From the NCBI GenBank assembly GCA_963760985.1, contig CAVXFM010000015.1, forward strand, positions 1,178,001 to 1,242,000: a DNA stretch of 64,000 bases. Direction: 5' to 3'. The notes beneath the pieces were generated by a model. That model was given only the letters and a program-made list of their open reading frames with translations. It was not told the DNA's origin and ran no database searches. Every line of letters begins with the position of its first letter. Within the stretch, counting starts at the first letter, position 1. The DNA comes from JACRDG01 sp963760985. GTDB lineage: Bacteria; Desulfobacterota; Desulfomonilia; Desulfomonilales; Desulfomonilaceae. The translations under genes and the position numbers were made by a program. Shown here in pieces: positions 27,761 through 37,279 of the stretch.

Positions 27761-28945
27761 TCACCCGTCATCTCGCGCTTGAGTGCCGAACCGTTCCCGG
27801 AGATACCTGTCGATTCGATCCAGGCCCGCGTGGATGTTCTCCAGGGAATTGGTATACGAAAATCGGATAAATCCTTCGGCATTGTCGCCAAAATCGATTC
27901 CCGGAGCAACGCCGACTCCGGCTTCGTCGAGAATCTCAAACGCGAATTTGTACGAATCGGCCGAGAATTTCCTCGCGTCAGCCAACACATAAAAGGCCGC
28001 GGTCGGGTCGACCTTGAGTTCGAAGCCGATACGCTTCAACCCGGCAATCATGGCCATTCTGCGTTCGTTGAACACCGCTTTCATGCGGCAGGTCTCGATG
28101 GACGAATTGGTGAGCGCTTCCACGCCGGCCCATTGCACGAAATCCGCAGCACTGATGAAAAAATTCTGGGCCATCTTCTGCAGAGGCCGCACGTACTGCG
28201 GAGGACAGATCACGTACCCGAGTCGCCATCCGGTCATCGCGTACAGTTTGGAGAATCCGTTGACCACAAACGCGTTCTTGGTGAACTCGAGGATGGTGTG
28301 TTCCTTACCCTCGTACACGAGACCGTGATAAATCTCGTCGGAAATGATGGGAATGTTCAACCGAGCGATTTCTTTCATTCTTTCCGGAGCCATGACGATC
28401 CCGGTGGGATTGGACGGTGAATTGACGAGGATCGCTCGGGTCCTGTCATTTGCTGCCCTGGCCGCGTCATCCGGGTCCAGTTGGAAACCGGTTTCGGCCG
28501 AAGCGTCGACGAATCGAGGGATTCCGTCAAGGAAACGCACGAAATTGGGATAGCACGCGTAATGCGGATCTGTGAGAATGATTTCGCAACCCGGATCGAG
28601 CAGCGCTGCAAGTGTCAGGAAGATCGCGGGAGATGAACCGGAAGTGACCACCACGCATTGCGGGTCTACGTCCACCCCGTACGTGCGGCGATAATGGTCC
28701 GCTACCGCGAAGCGGAGTTCAGGCAGGCCCATGCTGTGCGTGTAGTGAGTCTTGCCCGCGCGCATGGCCTTGATGCCTGCTTGAATGATATTCGCGGGGG
28801 TGTCGAAATCAGGCTCACCCACCTCAAGATGGATAATGTCCTCGCCCCTCGCGGCCAGGTCTATGGCGCGCTCAAGCACATCCATCACCAGAAACGGGGG
28901 TATGGTACGAGATTTCTCGGAAATAGGCGGATCGGATCGGTTCAT
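27761..28945 (-). CDS. Pyridoxal-phosphate aminotransferase, class I/II
   Basis: 394 residues. Fold-type I aminotransferase: the GEPDFDTPANI N-terminus, PLP-binding Asp in PIISDEIYHGLVY, Schiff-base Lys in VVNGFSKLYAMTGWRLGY, and the substrate-carboxylate Arg in EGFIRFSYTN. Family members act on aspartate, alanine or aromatic amino acids; the sequence alone does not fix which. I use the ATG at 28945, which has GGAG 9 bases before it, rather than the in-frame TTG at 28960 that overlaps that site. It is upstream of and probably co-transcribed with rsmE. Confidence 0.92.
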   Translation of the reverse strand: MNRSDPPISEKSRTIPPFLVMDVLERAIDLAARGEDIIHLEVGEPDFDTPANIIQAGIKAMRAGKTHYTHSMGLPELRFAVADHYRRTYGVDVDPQCVVVTSGSSPAIFLTLAALLDPGCEIILTDPHYACYPNFVRFLDGIPRFVDASAETGFQLDPDDAARAANDRTRAILVNSPSNPTGIVMAPERMKEIARLNIPIISDEIYHGLVYEGKEHTILEFTKNAFVVNGFSKLYAMTGWRLGYVICPPQYVRPLQKMAQNFFISAADFVQWAGVEALTNSSIETCRMKAVFNERRMAMIAGLKRIGFELKVDPTAAFYVLADARKFSADSYKFAFEILDEAGVGVAPGIDFGDNAEGFIRFSYTNSLENIHAGLDRIDRYLRERFGTQARDDG

Positions 28946-29127
28946 GCTCACGAACTCCAAGAAATGAAATCACGAACCGTATTATAGCCTAAAGAGAACG
29001 ACTTTTGGACGATTGCTCCCCCGCGTGTGGGGAAGCGCTTGGCATGAGAATAGCCGTCTTTGGGTTTTGCAAGCTACAGATCTCTGTCTTGTGGAAGTGC
29101 TCTTGATCGCTTTCGTATGTAACTTCT

Positions 29128-29200
29128 GGCTGCAAAAAGCCTTGTCTGTGTGACTCTTCTTTGGTGTCGGGAGATCCGCGTCAGTGCGAGCGACGCGGAT
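29128..29200 (-). repeat. Repeat B copy (minus strand)
   Basis: On the minus strand: GCGTCGCTCGC, then ACACCAAAGAAGAGTCACAC and AGACAAGGCTTTTTGC, matching the copies at 48783 and 62250. It lies in the gap between the aminotransferase and pccA. Confidence 0.7.
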
Positions 29201-29206
29201 TCCACA

Positions 29207-31220
29207 TCAGGGCAATGTGAACGTGAGCAAGATTTCGTCAGCTTCCACGTTTTTCCCGGGGTTGGTAAGAATTTTGTCTACTTGCGCATCAAGCGGAGAC
29301 GCGATGCTGCTTTCCATCTTCATGGATTCTATCCGAAACAGCTCCTGACCACGGCGCACAATTTCGCCTTCTGCCACGCACACGGCAGTTACCAGTCCGG
29401 GCATGGGACACTTGAGCACATTTTCGACGGTTTCCGATTCCTTGCGACGCATGAAACCGGTGAGACTCCATTCTAGAGGGGTGTACACCTCAAACGTGCG
29501 AATAATGCCGCAATAGAACACTTGAATGTGGCTTTCCTGGTATCGCGCGCGGAACATGTGCGCGGCTTGGTCGATGACAAGCTTGAGTCGCCGGCGATAA
29601 AACTCGAATTCCGGTGTGGTCACGTGATGCACCGCTCCATCCGCGACGATCTTCCAGTCATTGGACCCGTCCTGTCGTCCCAGATTGACTTCAAACGCTT
29701 CTTGTTCGGCTTTGACGATGTACGTAACGTTCTTCCTTGCGTTCTTCCTTCGCACCGATCACCGGTTTCATGGGCTTGAGGGATTCGCGGACCAGGCTCC
29801 GGCGATTGTGGTGAATCAGCACTGCAGCGATGAGCATGAATCGGATCTTTTCCGCGTCAGGAGGCATCTTGCTCCTGCCGTCCTCGAAATGCTCTTCGAT
29901 GAAGTCCGTGGACAGATCTCCGGCTGCAAAGCCCGGATGATCTACCACCGCGTTGACAAAGTCCACATTGGTGGTCAAGCCTTCGATATGGTACCCGTTG
30001 AGCCCGCGCACCAGCAGCTTTCTCGCTTCTTCACGATCCTTCCCCCATGCAATGACTTTGGCCAAGAGGGAATCATAATAGATCGTAATGACAGAACCCG
30101 CGTCGATCCCTGTATCCACGCGGATGCACTTACCTGAAGGCCGCGCGTAACGGGTAACCATGCCGGTGGTGGGAAGAAAATCCCGGGTCGGGTCTTCCGC
30201 ACAGATGCGGGCTTCAATGGCCCACCCGTTGAATTTCACGTCTTCCTGCTTCACACCCAGAGGCGCACCTGATGCAACCCGCAGCTGCAATTCGACCAGG
30301 TCCAACCCTGTCACTTCCTCGGTGACGGGATGCTCCACCTGCAAGCGGGTGTTCATCTCGAGAAAATAGAAGTTGCGTTCCGCGTCCACGATGAATTCCA
30401 CTGTTCCTGCATTGGTGTACCCTGCTTCGCGCGCGAGCTCGCACGCGACTCGACCCATCTTCTCTCGAAGAGCCTGATCCATGGCCATGGATGGCGTTTC
30501 TTCCACCACTTTCTGGTACCGGCGCTGCACCGAACATTCCCGTTCTCCGAGATGCACCACGTTGCCATGATGGTCGGCCATGATCTGAAATTCGATGTGG
30601 CGGGGTCTGGCCACATATCGCTCGAGGAACAGCCGTTCGTCGGCAAAGCCTTTTTTGGCTTCGTCCCGGCAGGCGATGAATGCTGAGGCCATCTCTTCCA
30701 GTCTGGTCACAATCCGCATGCCTCGGCCCCCGCCCCCCGCGGCAGGCTTGAGCAGAAGGGGAAATCCGAGCCTTTCGGCTACGGTCATGGCCTCGTCCAG
30801 GTCGGATAAGGGTTCGTCGTGACCGGGAACCACCGGCACTCCCGCCCGCTTGGCCAGCGCCTTGGAAGCCGGTTTGTCCCCCAGAAGGGCAATGGCTTTG
30901 GGTGTGGGGCCGATAAAGACCAGCCCGGCTTTGATCGCCATTTGTGCAAATACGGGGTTTTCGGAAAGAAATCCGTACCCGGGATGCACCGCGTCGCAGC
31001 CGTGTTCGCGCGCAGCATCCAGAATCTTTTCCTTGACCAGGTATGATTCCGAGGCCGAAGCCGGTCCTATGAACTCCCGTTCTTCAGCCTCACGGACAAA
31101 CGGCGCCCGGGAATCAACCTCCGAGTAGACCGCGACCGTTGCAATGCCCATGCTCTTGCAGGTTCTAATGATGCGGCGGGCTATTTCGCCCCTGTTGGCA
31201 ATCAGGATTTTCTCGAACAC
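29207..31220 (-). CDS. pccA: Acyl-CoA carboxylase alpha subunit (biotin carboxylase + BT + BCCP), frame broken near 29724
   Basis: From 31220, the biotin carboxylase domain (about 1-450) has ANRGEIARRIIRTCK, the ATP-grasp loop PAAGGGGRGMRIV and EMNTRLQVEHPVTE. The frame then shifts. The following part holds a BT-like linker and a C-terminal biotinyl domain with the lysine in IESMKMESS. Removing one G in the TACGTA at 29721-29726 gives EERYYIVKAEQEAFEVNLG, one protein of about 670 residues with the PCCA domain order. It carboxylates biotin with bicarbonate and ATP, then passes it to pccB. The gene lies 9 bases after pccB. Whether the substrate is propionyl-CoA or acetyl-CoA is inferred from the domain order only. 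Confidence 0.88.
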
Positions 31221-31229
31221 TGGTTTACC

Positions 31230-32858
31230 TCACAGCGGGATGTTGCCATGTTTGCGTTCCGGTCTTGGCGCCTGTTTGCCCTCCAGGAACTGTAAACTTC
31301 TGATAAGCCTGCCTCGGGTGTCGCGAGGAAAGATCACGTCGTCGATGTACCCGCGTTTGGCTGCCAGGAAAGGATTTACAAAGGCCGCGCGGTACTCGGC
31401 CTCTTTTTCCGCCAGCATTGCCCCCGGATCGGCAGAGTTTTGAATCTCCTTACGGAAAATCACCTCAGCCGCGCCGCGGGGGCCAAGGACCGCTATTTCG
31501 GCAGTAGGCCACGCGTAGTTGATATCAGCGCCTATGTGTTTGGAATTCATCACAATATACGCGCCGCCGTACGCTTTGCGCACGAGCACCGTCACGCGGG
31601 GCACGGTGGCTTCGATAAACGCGTAAAGCAGTTTTGCGCCGTGGCGAATAATGCCGCCATGTTCCTGGTCAGGCCCTGGCATGAAGCCCGGCACGTCCAC
31701 CAGGCAGATCAACGGGATATTGAACGTGTCGCAGAATCGGACGAACCGCGCCCCTTTGACAGACGCGTCGCTATCGAGCACACCGGCCAATACCGCGGGC
31801 TGATTGGCAATGAGCCCAATGGTTTGGCCTCCCAGACGCCCAAATCCTACCAGGAGATTCCGCGCGAATCGTGCATGCACCTCCATGAACTCCGCGCCGT
31901 CCAGGATACTCCGAATGAGCACCTTCATGTCGTACGCCTGGTTCGGATTTGGCGGCACCAGATAGTCCAGCGCGGGGTCGGTGCGTCCCGGCGGATCCCG
32001 CAGATCCAGTAGAGGAGGCTTGAGACTACTGTTGGAGGGAAGATAGTTGATCAAGCGCCGGACTTCTCGCAGGCACATGATGTCGTTCGCGGCCACAAAA
32101 TGAGCCACCCCGCTTTTTTCCGCGTGCACTGCCGCTCCACCCAGCTGTTCGGAGCTGATTTCCTTGTGGATGACGGTTTTCACCACATTGGGACCTGTGA
32201 CAAACATGTACGAGGTCTGATCCACCATAAAGTTGAAGTCTGTCATGGAAGGACTGTACACCGCGCCGCCCGCGCAGGGCCCCATCATGCAAGAAATCTG
32301 GGGAATGACCCCGCTGGCCCGCACGTTTCGGTTGAAGATCTCTCCGTACGCGGCGAGAGCATCCACCCCTTCCTGAATGCGCGCGCCCCCTGAATCGTTG
32401 ATTCCGATGTACGGAGCGCCCACCCGAACGGCATGGTCCATGACCTTGCTGATTTTCTCCGAATGGGCCTCTCCGAGCGAACCTCCCATGACGGTGAAAT
32501 CCTGACTCGATACAAAGACCTCGCGACCGTCAATGGTGCCGTGGCCGGTAATCACCCCGTCAGTGAGGTACTCTTTGCCGGCCCCGAGATGCCCGCCCCT
32601 GCCTTTCTTGAGAATGTCGAATTCCTCAAAGGACTCGTCATCCAGAAGAAGGGCCAGGCGCTCCCGAGCGGTAAGCTTGCCTCGTTCGTGTTGGGCGTGG
32701 ATTCGCTTGAGGCCGCCGCCCAGGGTTGCTTCTTCGCGAAGAGCTTGCAGGGTCCACAAATTATCATGGGGCGGCCACAACGCGGCATCGGCAGAAGAGG
32801 GCTCCTCCGGCTTTTTGCGGCCGGACGCGCTCAATTGGTTCGTGTCATCTGTGCTCAT
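31230..32858 (-). CDS. pccB: Acyl-CoA carboxylase carboxyltransferase (beta) subunit
   Basis: 542 residues. The carboxyl_trans fold has the oxyanion motifs INDSGGARIQEGVDALAAYG in the N-half and PLICLVDVPGFMPGPDQEHG in the C-half, with VRKAYGGAYIVMNSKHIGAD typical of propionyl-CoA carboxylase beta chains. The N-terminus has an extra acidic/Ser-rich stretch of about 25 residues that relatives often lack. It transfers CO2 from biotin to acyl-CoA, most likely propionyl-CoA. With pccA it forms a two-gene operon (9-base gap) for propionate or methylmalonyl-CoA metabolism. Confidence 0.93.
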   Translation of the reverse strand: MSTDDTNQLSASGRKKPEEPSSADAALWPPHDNLWTLQALREEATLGGGLKRIHAQHERGKLTARERLALLLDDESFEEFDILKKGRGGHLGAGKEYLTDGVITGHGTIDGREVFVSSQDFTVMGGSLGEAHSEKISKVMDHAVRVGAPYIGINDSGGARIQEGVDALAAYGEIFNRNVRASGVIPQISCMMGPCAGGAVYSPSMTDFNFMVDQTSYMFVTGPNVVKTVIHKEISSEQLGGAAVHAEKSGVAHFVAANDIMCLREVRRLINYLPSNSSLKPPLLDLRDPPGRTDPALDYLVPPNPNQAYDMKVLIRSILDGAEFMEVHARFARNLLVGFGRLGGQTIGLIANQPAVLAGVLDSDASVKGARFVRFCDTFNIPLICLVDVPGFMPGPDQEHGGIIRHGAKLLYAFIEATVPRVTVLVRKAYGGAYIVMNSKHIGADINYAWPTAEIAVLGPRGAAEVIFRKEIQNSADPGAMLAEKEAEYRAAFVNPFLAAKRGYIDDVIFPRDTRGRLIRSLQFLEGKQAPRPERKHGNIPL

Positions 32859-33251
32859 TGTACCCTCCAGGCCTCACAGAGGAGGCGCCATAAGCCACTG
32901 AGAACCGCATTCCACGGTTGCCGCGAATTCTCATTCAGAATCTGGTATTATCCGAAAAGTCGGGTCTGCCGGTCAATAGAAAGTTGTGTGTCGCTCGGGT
33001 ATACTCACGTCCTGAAATATTACCCGCGGGAAACGGACCGGGAGGCGAATGCGCTTCACATACAATTTGTGAATACGAGTAATTATCCTGGTTATCAAGA
33101 AACAAGGTACCCGTATGTCACGGTTTTTCTTCGCCCCGTACTTGCAGAAATCCTGAAACTGTTGGAGCTTATGCTTGTCTTCAAGGGGAATCAAGAGATA
33201 TGTAAGTGTGTGGATCACCGGTTCGGATCGCCAGCCGCAGGAGGGGATGGG
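32859..33251. other. Intergenic region between divergent pccB and the HExxH protein
   Basis: No gene or RNA recognised. Long frames read through it but have no motifs or ribosome sites. Confidence 0.4.
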
Positions 33252-34379
33252 ATGGAATGTCCGAAATGTGGGTTTGTTTGTGACAATTCAATCGGAGAAT
33301 GCCCGCGATGCGGCGTGGTTTTTGCCAAGTGGGAAGGGGGTTTGTCCGCGTCACGCGGCAGAGAAGGCACACCCCGGCGGCAAGACGCACCTGAACCACC
33401 TTTCGACGTGTCCCGCGGGTCAAGAACTCATTACCGAAACAGTCAGCCGGGACCTGGGACCTCATTCGGTGCACGTGAAGATTCGTACGAAGACAGCTTG
33501 CGGCCGCGGCCGGGAGGATTCCGGAACACGGCAAGGTATCCACAAGAACTCACGGTAGATGATGAGGAAGACTTCCGCCCTGAACCGCGGCACATGGAAA
33601 CGAACGACTGGTTGGTGCTGGCCTCAGGCCCGATTTTCGCATTGTTGATCATGTGTTTCCCCCTGTTGAACCATATCTTTACGACGTTCACCACTCTGGT
33701 CCATGAAATGGGTCACACATTGATCGGGTGGATTTTCGGATACCCCGCGTTGCCTGCGTTTGATCTGCGATACGGGGGCGGGGTGACCGCGACTATGCCG
33801 CGGTCGATGTTGCTGCTGGTGATCTTCTATTCGGTTATGGCCTTTCTCGTGTACACTTACCGCAAGAATCGGTCTACGCTGATTTTTCTCGTGGTTTTTC
33901 TCGCGATTCACATTGTCCTGTCAGTCACTACGCTTCATGACGTGGTCTTCCTGATGATGGGTCACGGCATGGAACTGGTCATCGCGGGTATTTTCTTCTA
34001 CCGGGCTCTGAGCGGCGCGGCAGTGGTGCATTCTCTGGAAAGACCTCTTTATGCTGTGATCGCCTGGTTCATTGTCTTGTCCGACCTCCGATTCGCGTAC
34101 CGGTTGGCAACCAGCGCGCATGTGCGACGATTGTACGAAGAAGCCAAAGGTGGGGGCCACTGGATGGATTTTAGCCGCGTGGCCGAGGATTATCTTCACA
34201 CCAATTTGAAAGTGATGGCCGTATTTTTTTTCATTGCCACTCTTTTGCCGCTGGTGGTGGGTTTCCTGGCATTCCGGTACCAGGAATACCTCCGACGCGT
34301 GGTCGTGCGTATGTGGGTGAGGGACCCGTCTCAGCCTTGTATCTGTACCTCCACGGAGCCGGAACAGCATCACACGTGA
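33252..34379 (+). CDS. Zinc-ribbon/HExxH membrane protein (M50B-like)
   Basis: 375 residues. An N-terminal zinc ribbon (C3, C6, C15, C18 in MECPKCGFVCDNSIGECPRC) is followed by a long disordered, Arg/Pro-rich linker (about 28-115). The membrane domain has about six helices. The second helix bears HEMGH in TLVHEMGHTLIGWIFGYP, an HExxH metal site as in intramembrane M50-type proteases. A second metal-ligand Asp is not clear to me. It could be a site-2-like protease or an inactive relative. The ATG at 33252 has GAGGGG just before it. The zinc-ribbon fusion is notable. Confidence 0.75.
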   Translation: MECPKCGFVCDNSIGECPRCGVVFAKWEGGLSASRGREGTPRRQDAPEPPFDVSRGSRTHYRNSQPGPGTSFGAREDSYEDSLRPRPGGFRNTARYPQELTVDDEEDFRPEPRHMETNDWLVLASGPIFALLIMCFPLLNHIFTTFTTLVHEMGHTLIGWIFGYPALPAFDLRYGGGVTATMPRSMLLLVIFYSVMAFLVYTYRKNRSTLIFLVVFLAIHIVLSVTTLHDVVFLMMGHGMELVIAGIFFYRALSGAAVVHSLERPLYAVIAWFIVLSDLRFAYRLATSAHVRRLYEEAKGGGHWMDFSRVAEDYLHTNLKVMAVFFFIATLLPLVVGFLAFRYQEYLRRVVVRMWVRDPSQPCICTSTEPEQHHT

Positions 34380-34487
34380 CCAATTTGGGGTGCTTTCCGC
34401 AGGTGACTCGCGTATACTTGCTGTTTGCTGTGCGATAAAGAACCCTGTGGCGCACTACGCGGAAAGAGCAAGGAGGCCTCGCAAGTC

Positions 34488-36008
34488 TTGAACGAAAAAA
34501 CCGAGCAACTTACCAGCGGCCGGAGGATCGCTACCAATGTCCTCTGGAATATTGCGGGCAATATCGCCCCACTCCTGCTGGCTCTGGTTGCGCTTCCTTT
34601 GCTGATCAAAGGCCTCGGGACGGCTCGAGCGGGCGTTCTGTTCCTCATATGGACCGTTCTCAATTATTTCAACCTGTTTCAGTTCGGCCTCGGACGCGCG
34701 TTGACCAAGTTCATCGCAGAACGACTGGGTGAGGGAAACGAACAAGAAGTCTCGTCTCTGGTATGGACCGGCACAGTCCTCATGCTTCTTCTGGGAGCGA
34801 TTGCCACGGTCAGCATGATCCTTGTTGCGCCATGGCTGGTGCACCATCAGTTGAAGATACCTGTGGAGCTTCGCGACGAAACCGTGCATGCCTTTTACGC
34901 GTTTGCGCTTGCCATGCCCGTGCTCATAAGCGTGGCCGCGTTCAAGTCGGTTCTGGAAGCGTACCAGCGTTTCGGCCTCAAGAACGGGTTGCAGGTGGCG
35001 CTGGGCGTGCTGAACTACAGCGGATTGCTGCTGATCATCCTGTTTTCAAAGAGCCTCGTGCCTTTGGCATGGTTTGTCGCTGCGGGTGGTTTGATCGCAT
35101 GGGTAGCGCATTTTGTGTGTTGCGTACGGGTGGCGCCTATGATTCTACGCGGCATCAGTTTCCGTCGCTCGGTGATCGGGCCGCTGGTGAGCTTCGGGGG
35201 CTGGGACACGATAAGAAGCCTGGTGCAACCGATCATCATGTATTCCGATCGCTTTTTCATCGGATCTCTGATCTCCGTGTCCGCGGTGGCTTACTACACC
35301 ACCGCATATGAAGTGGTTACCAAGATGTGGATCTTTCCCACGTCTTTGGTGGGGGTGGTGTTTCCGGCCATGGCTATGAGCCTGGCTCAGGACCGTGACC
35401 GCGCGGCGCGACTCTACCAGGGCGGGATCAAGATCAGCTTTCTCTCCCTGTATCCGCTGGTTCTCTTGGCCGTGGTGTTCGCGAAGGACGTGTTGTTGGT
35501 CTGGCTGGGGAGCGAATTCGCGGAAAAAAGCACGGTGGTCTTTCAAATAACCGCGATCATGATCCTCATAAACAGTCTGGCCCATGTGCCTACCGCGACG
35601 ATCGTCGCGTCAGGACGACCTGATATCACCGCGAAGCTCTCGATTATTGAGGCGATTATCCTCGTGCCGACCATGTGGTGGTTTGTGGGTAAATACGGAA
35701 TCGTAGGAGCTGCCATAGCTGCGCTGGCAAGGGTGGCTCTGGACACCACATGCGCACTGGTGCTTGCGCATCGCATAGTGCCGGAATCCCGCGGCCTCAT
35801 GAAATCCATCAGTTCCATATTGATCCTGAGCGTAGTCACCGTGTTGGGTGCTTTCCTGCCTCAGGGCCTTCATGCCAAGGCAATGTACGTGGTCACCTGT
35901 GTATTGATTTTCGCGCCGGTAGCGTGGTTTTCTGCTTTGGAAGGCTCTGAGCGGGACTATCTGCTCAGGTGTCCGTCTTATGTTCGCTTGGCCTGGAAAC
36001 GAGAGTAA
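34488..36008 (+). CDS. Polysaccharide flippase (MOP/Wzx-like)
   Basis: About 506 residues with around 12-14 transmembrane helices along the whole length, beginning TNVLWNIAGNIAPLLLALVA. The PST/MATE-like family flips lipid-linked sugars across the inner membrane. AAGGAGG lies about 12 bases before the TTG at 34488. The stop TAA is directly followed by the ATG of the next glycosyltransferase, so the two are translationally coupled. The context (glycosyltransferase after it) supports a surface glycan role. Confidence 0.88.
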   Translation: MNEKTEQLTSGRRIATNVLWNIAGNIAPLLLALVALPLLIKGLGTARAGVLFLIWTVLNYFNLFQFGLGRALTKFIAERLGEGNEQEVSSLVWTGTVLMLLLGAIATVSMILVAPWLVHHQLKIPVELRDETVHAFYAFALAMPVLISVAAFKSVLEAYQRFGLKNGLQVALGVLNYSGLLLIILFSKSLVPLAWFVAAGGLIAWVAHFVCCVRVAPMILRGISFRRSVIGPLVSFGGWDTIRSLVQPIIMYSDRFFIGSLISVSAVAYYTTAYEVVTKMWIFPTSLVGVVFPAMAMSLAQDRDRAARLYQGGIKISFLSLYPLVLLAVVFAKDVLLVWLGSEFAEKSTVVFQITAIMILINSLAHVPTATIVASGRPDITAKLSIIEAIILVPTMWWFVGKYGIVGAAIAALARVALDTTCALVLAHRIVPESRGLMKSISSILILSVVTVLGAFLPQGLHAKAMYVVTCVLIFAPVAWFSALEGSERDYLLRCPSYVRLAWKRE

Positions 36009-37071
36009 ATGCGCATCGGAATTGTGTCCAGGGGATCGCCTCCGGGTAGTCACGTAGTGGACCGCTGGAGGTTCGATGTACCTGATCCGACGGCTCAACA
36101 GCCGGCATGTGGACGTGCAATATGTGCGCAGACGCGCTACGTACGACCTGCTCATCGTTCCATTGCGTTCCGATCATGCACAGTTGATCAAATCAGTAGC
36201 CGGCTTGGGCCGTTGTAAGATCATTGGGGATGTGACGGACGATGTGCTTGCGGTCGCGTTGAAGCGGATGCTCGCTCCCCATCGCTTGTCCCTACCCGGT
36301 CGCGTATACCTGAAGGCCCGCGCGTGGTTTGCTCGACCTGTGCCGCGCATGGCCGAACTGGTCGAGGCGTGCGACGCGGTGGTGGTGGGCAGCGCGTCTC
36401 AGACCGAAGGCGTGTCACGTTATAATGATTCCGTCCATGTGATCACCGACGCGATCCTTGAGAACCCGTGTGCTGCTGCGGAAAAACCTCGCCACGACGG
36501 TCCGTTGAGGCTGGCCTGGATAGGCAATGTGGAGAGCCTCGATGGGCTGGTCTCGATCCAAAAGGTGCTGGACAGGCTTTCGGAGATAGGCGACTTTGAG
36601 CTGCGTATCATTACAGGGACCCAGACCAAAGCGCGTATACTCGGGAAGAGGCCGAGGAATGTCTGGCAATTCATGGAGAACCAGCGAATCCGTTGCGTGT
36701 TCCGGCCGTGGCACATTGACACCTTTGCCCAAGAGATCGCGGACGCGGACATGGGAATCGTGCCGGTCGCGACAGGATCGGCATTCACCCTCAACAAGCC
36801 GGCAGGCCGCGCGCTGTTGTTCATGGCCGCAGGTTTGCCCGTAATCGGTCCTCCGATTCGGTCTCATCGCGAGGTAATAGTGCCTGGTGACACCGGTTTT
36901 CTCCCTGAAACCACGGAGAGCTGGCTTGACGCGGTACAGGAATTGGCCAAGTCTGTCGAGCTCCGTGAGACTATGGGAAAGCAGGCACTCGATTTCGCTC
37001 TCAAATTCTACGGAGAAGATTCCTTTGCTGCACGGTATTCGCGCGTGATTGACAGTGTGATGCGCGCCTGA
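36009..37071 (+). CDS. Glycosyltransferase (GT4-like), frame broken near 36066
   Basis: The N-terminus MRIGIVSRGSPPGSHVVDR begins right after the flippase stop. Removing one T near 36066 gives DRGGSMYLIRRLNSRHVDVQ and one protein of about 353 residues. The C-terminal half has RLAWIGNVESLDGLVSIQKV, FRPWHIDTFAQEIADADMGI and FTLNKPAGRALLFMAAGLPV, a GT4-type donor fold. It lacks the long N-terminal acceptor domain of bigger GT4 enzymes. It is coupled to the flippase and is likely part of the same glycan pathway. Confidence 0.8.
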
Positions 37072-37279
37072 ATGAAGATTCGACGGCGCTGCGGTCGCGG
37101 AATTTGTGAAACCAGGCACTTGGCTCTGTGCCCTGAGACCTCTTTTCCTTCTTTCACGTTTCCCGCTTCTCCCGGACAGAGTCATAGTCCTGTTGAGTCG
37201 GTCAACAACGCTGTTACTTTTGGCCGTTTAATGCTATGGTTGGGTCCTTTTCATCCCGATGATAGCGGCAGGACATGCG

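Noticed and set aside
32433..33251. Upstream extension of the HExxH membrane protein
   Set aside because: Overlaps pccB on the opposite strand and crosses the intergenic region; the zinc ribbon at 33252 with a ribosome site marks the true start.
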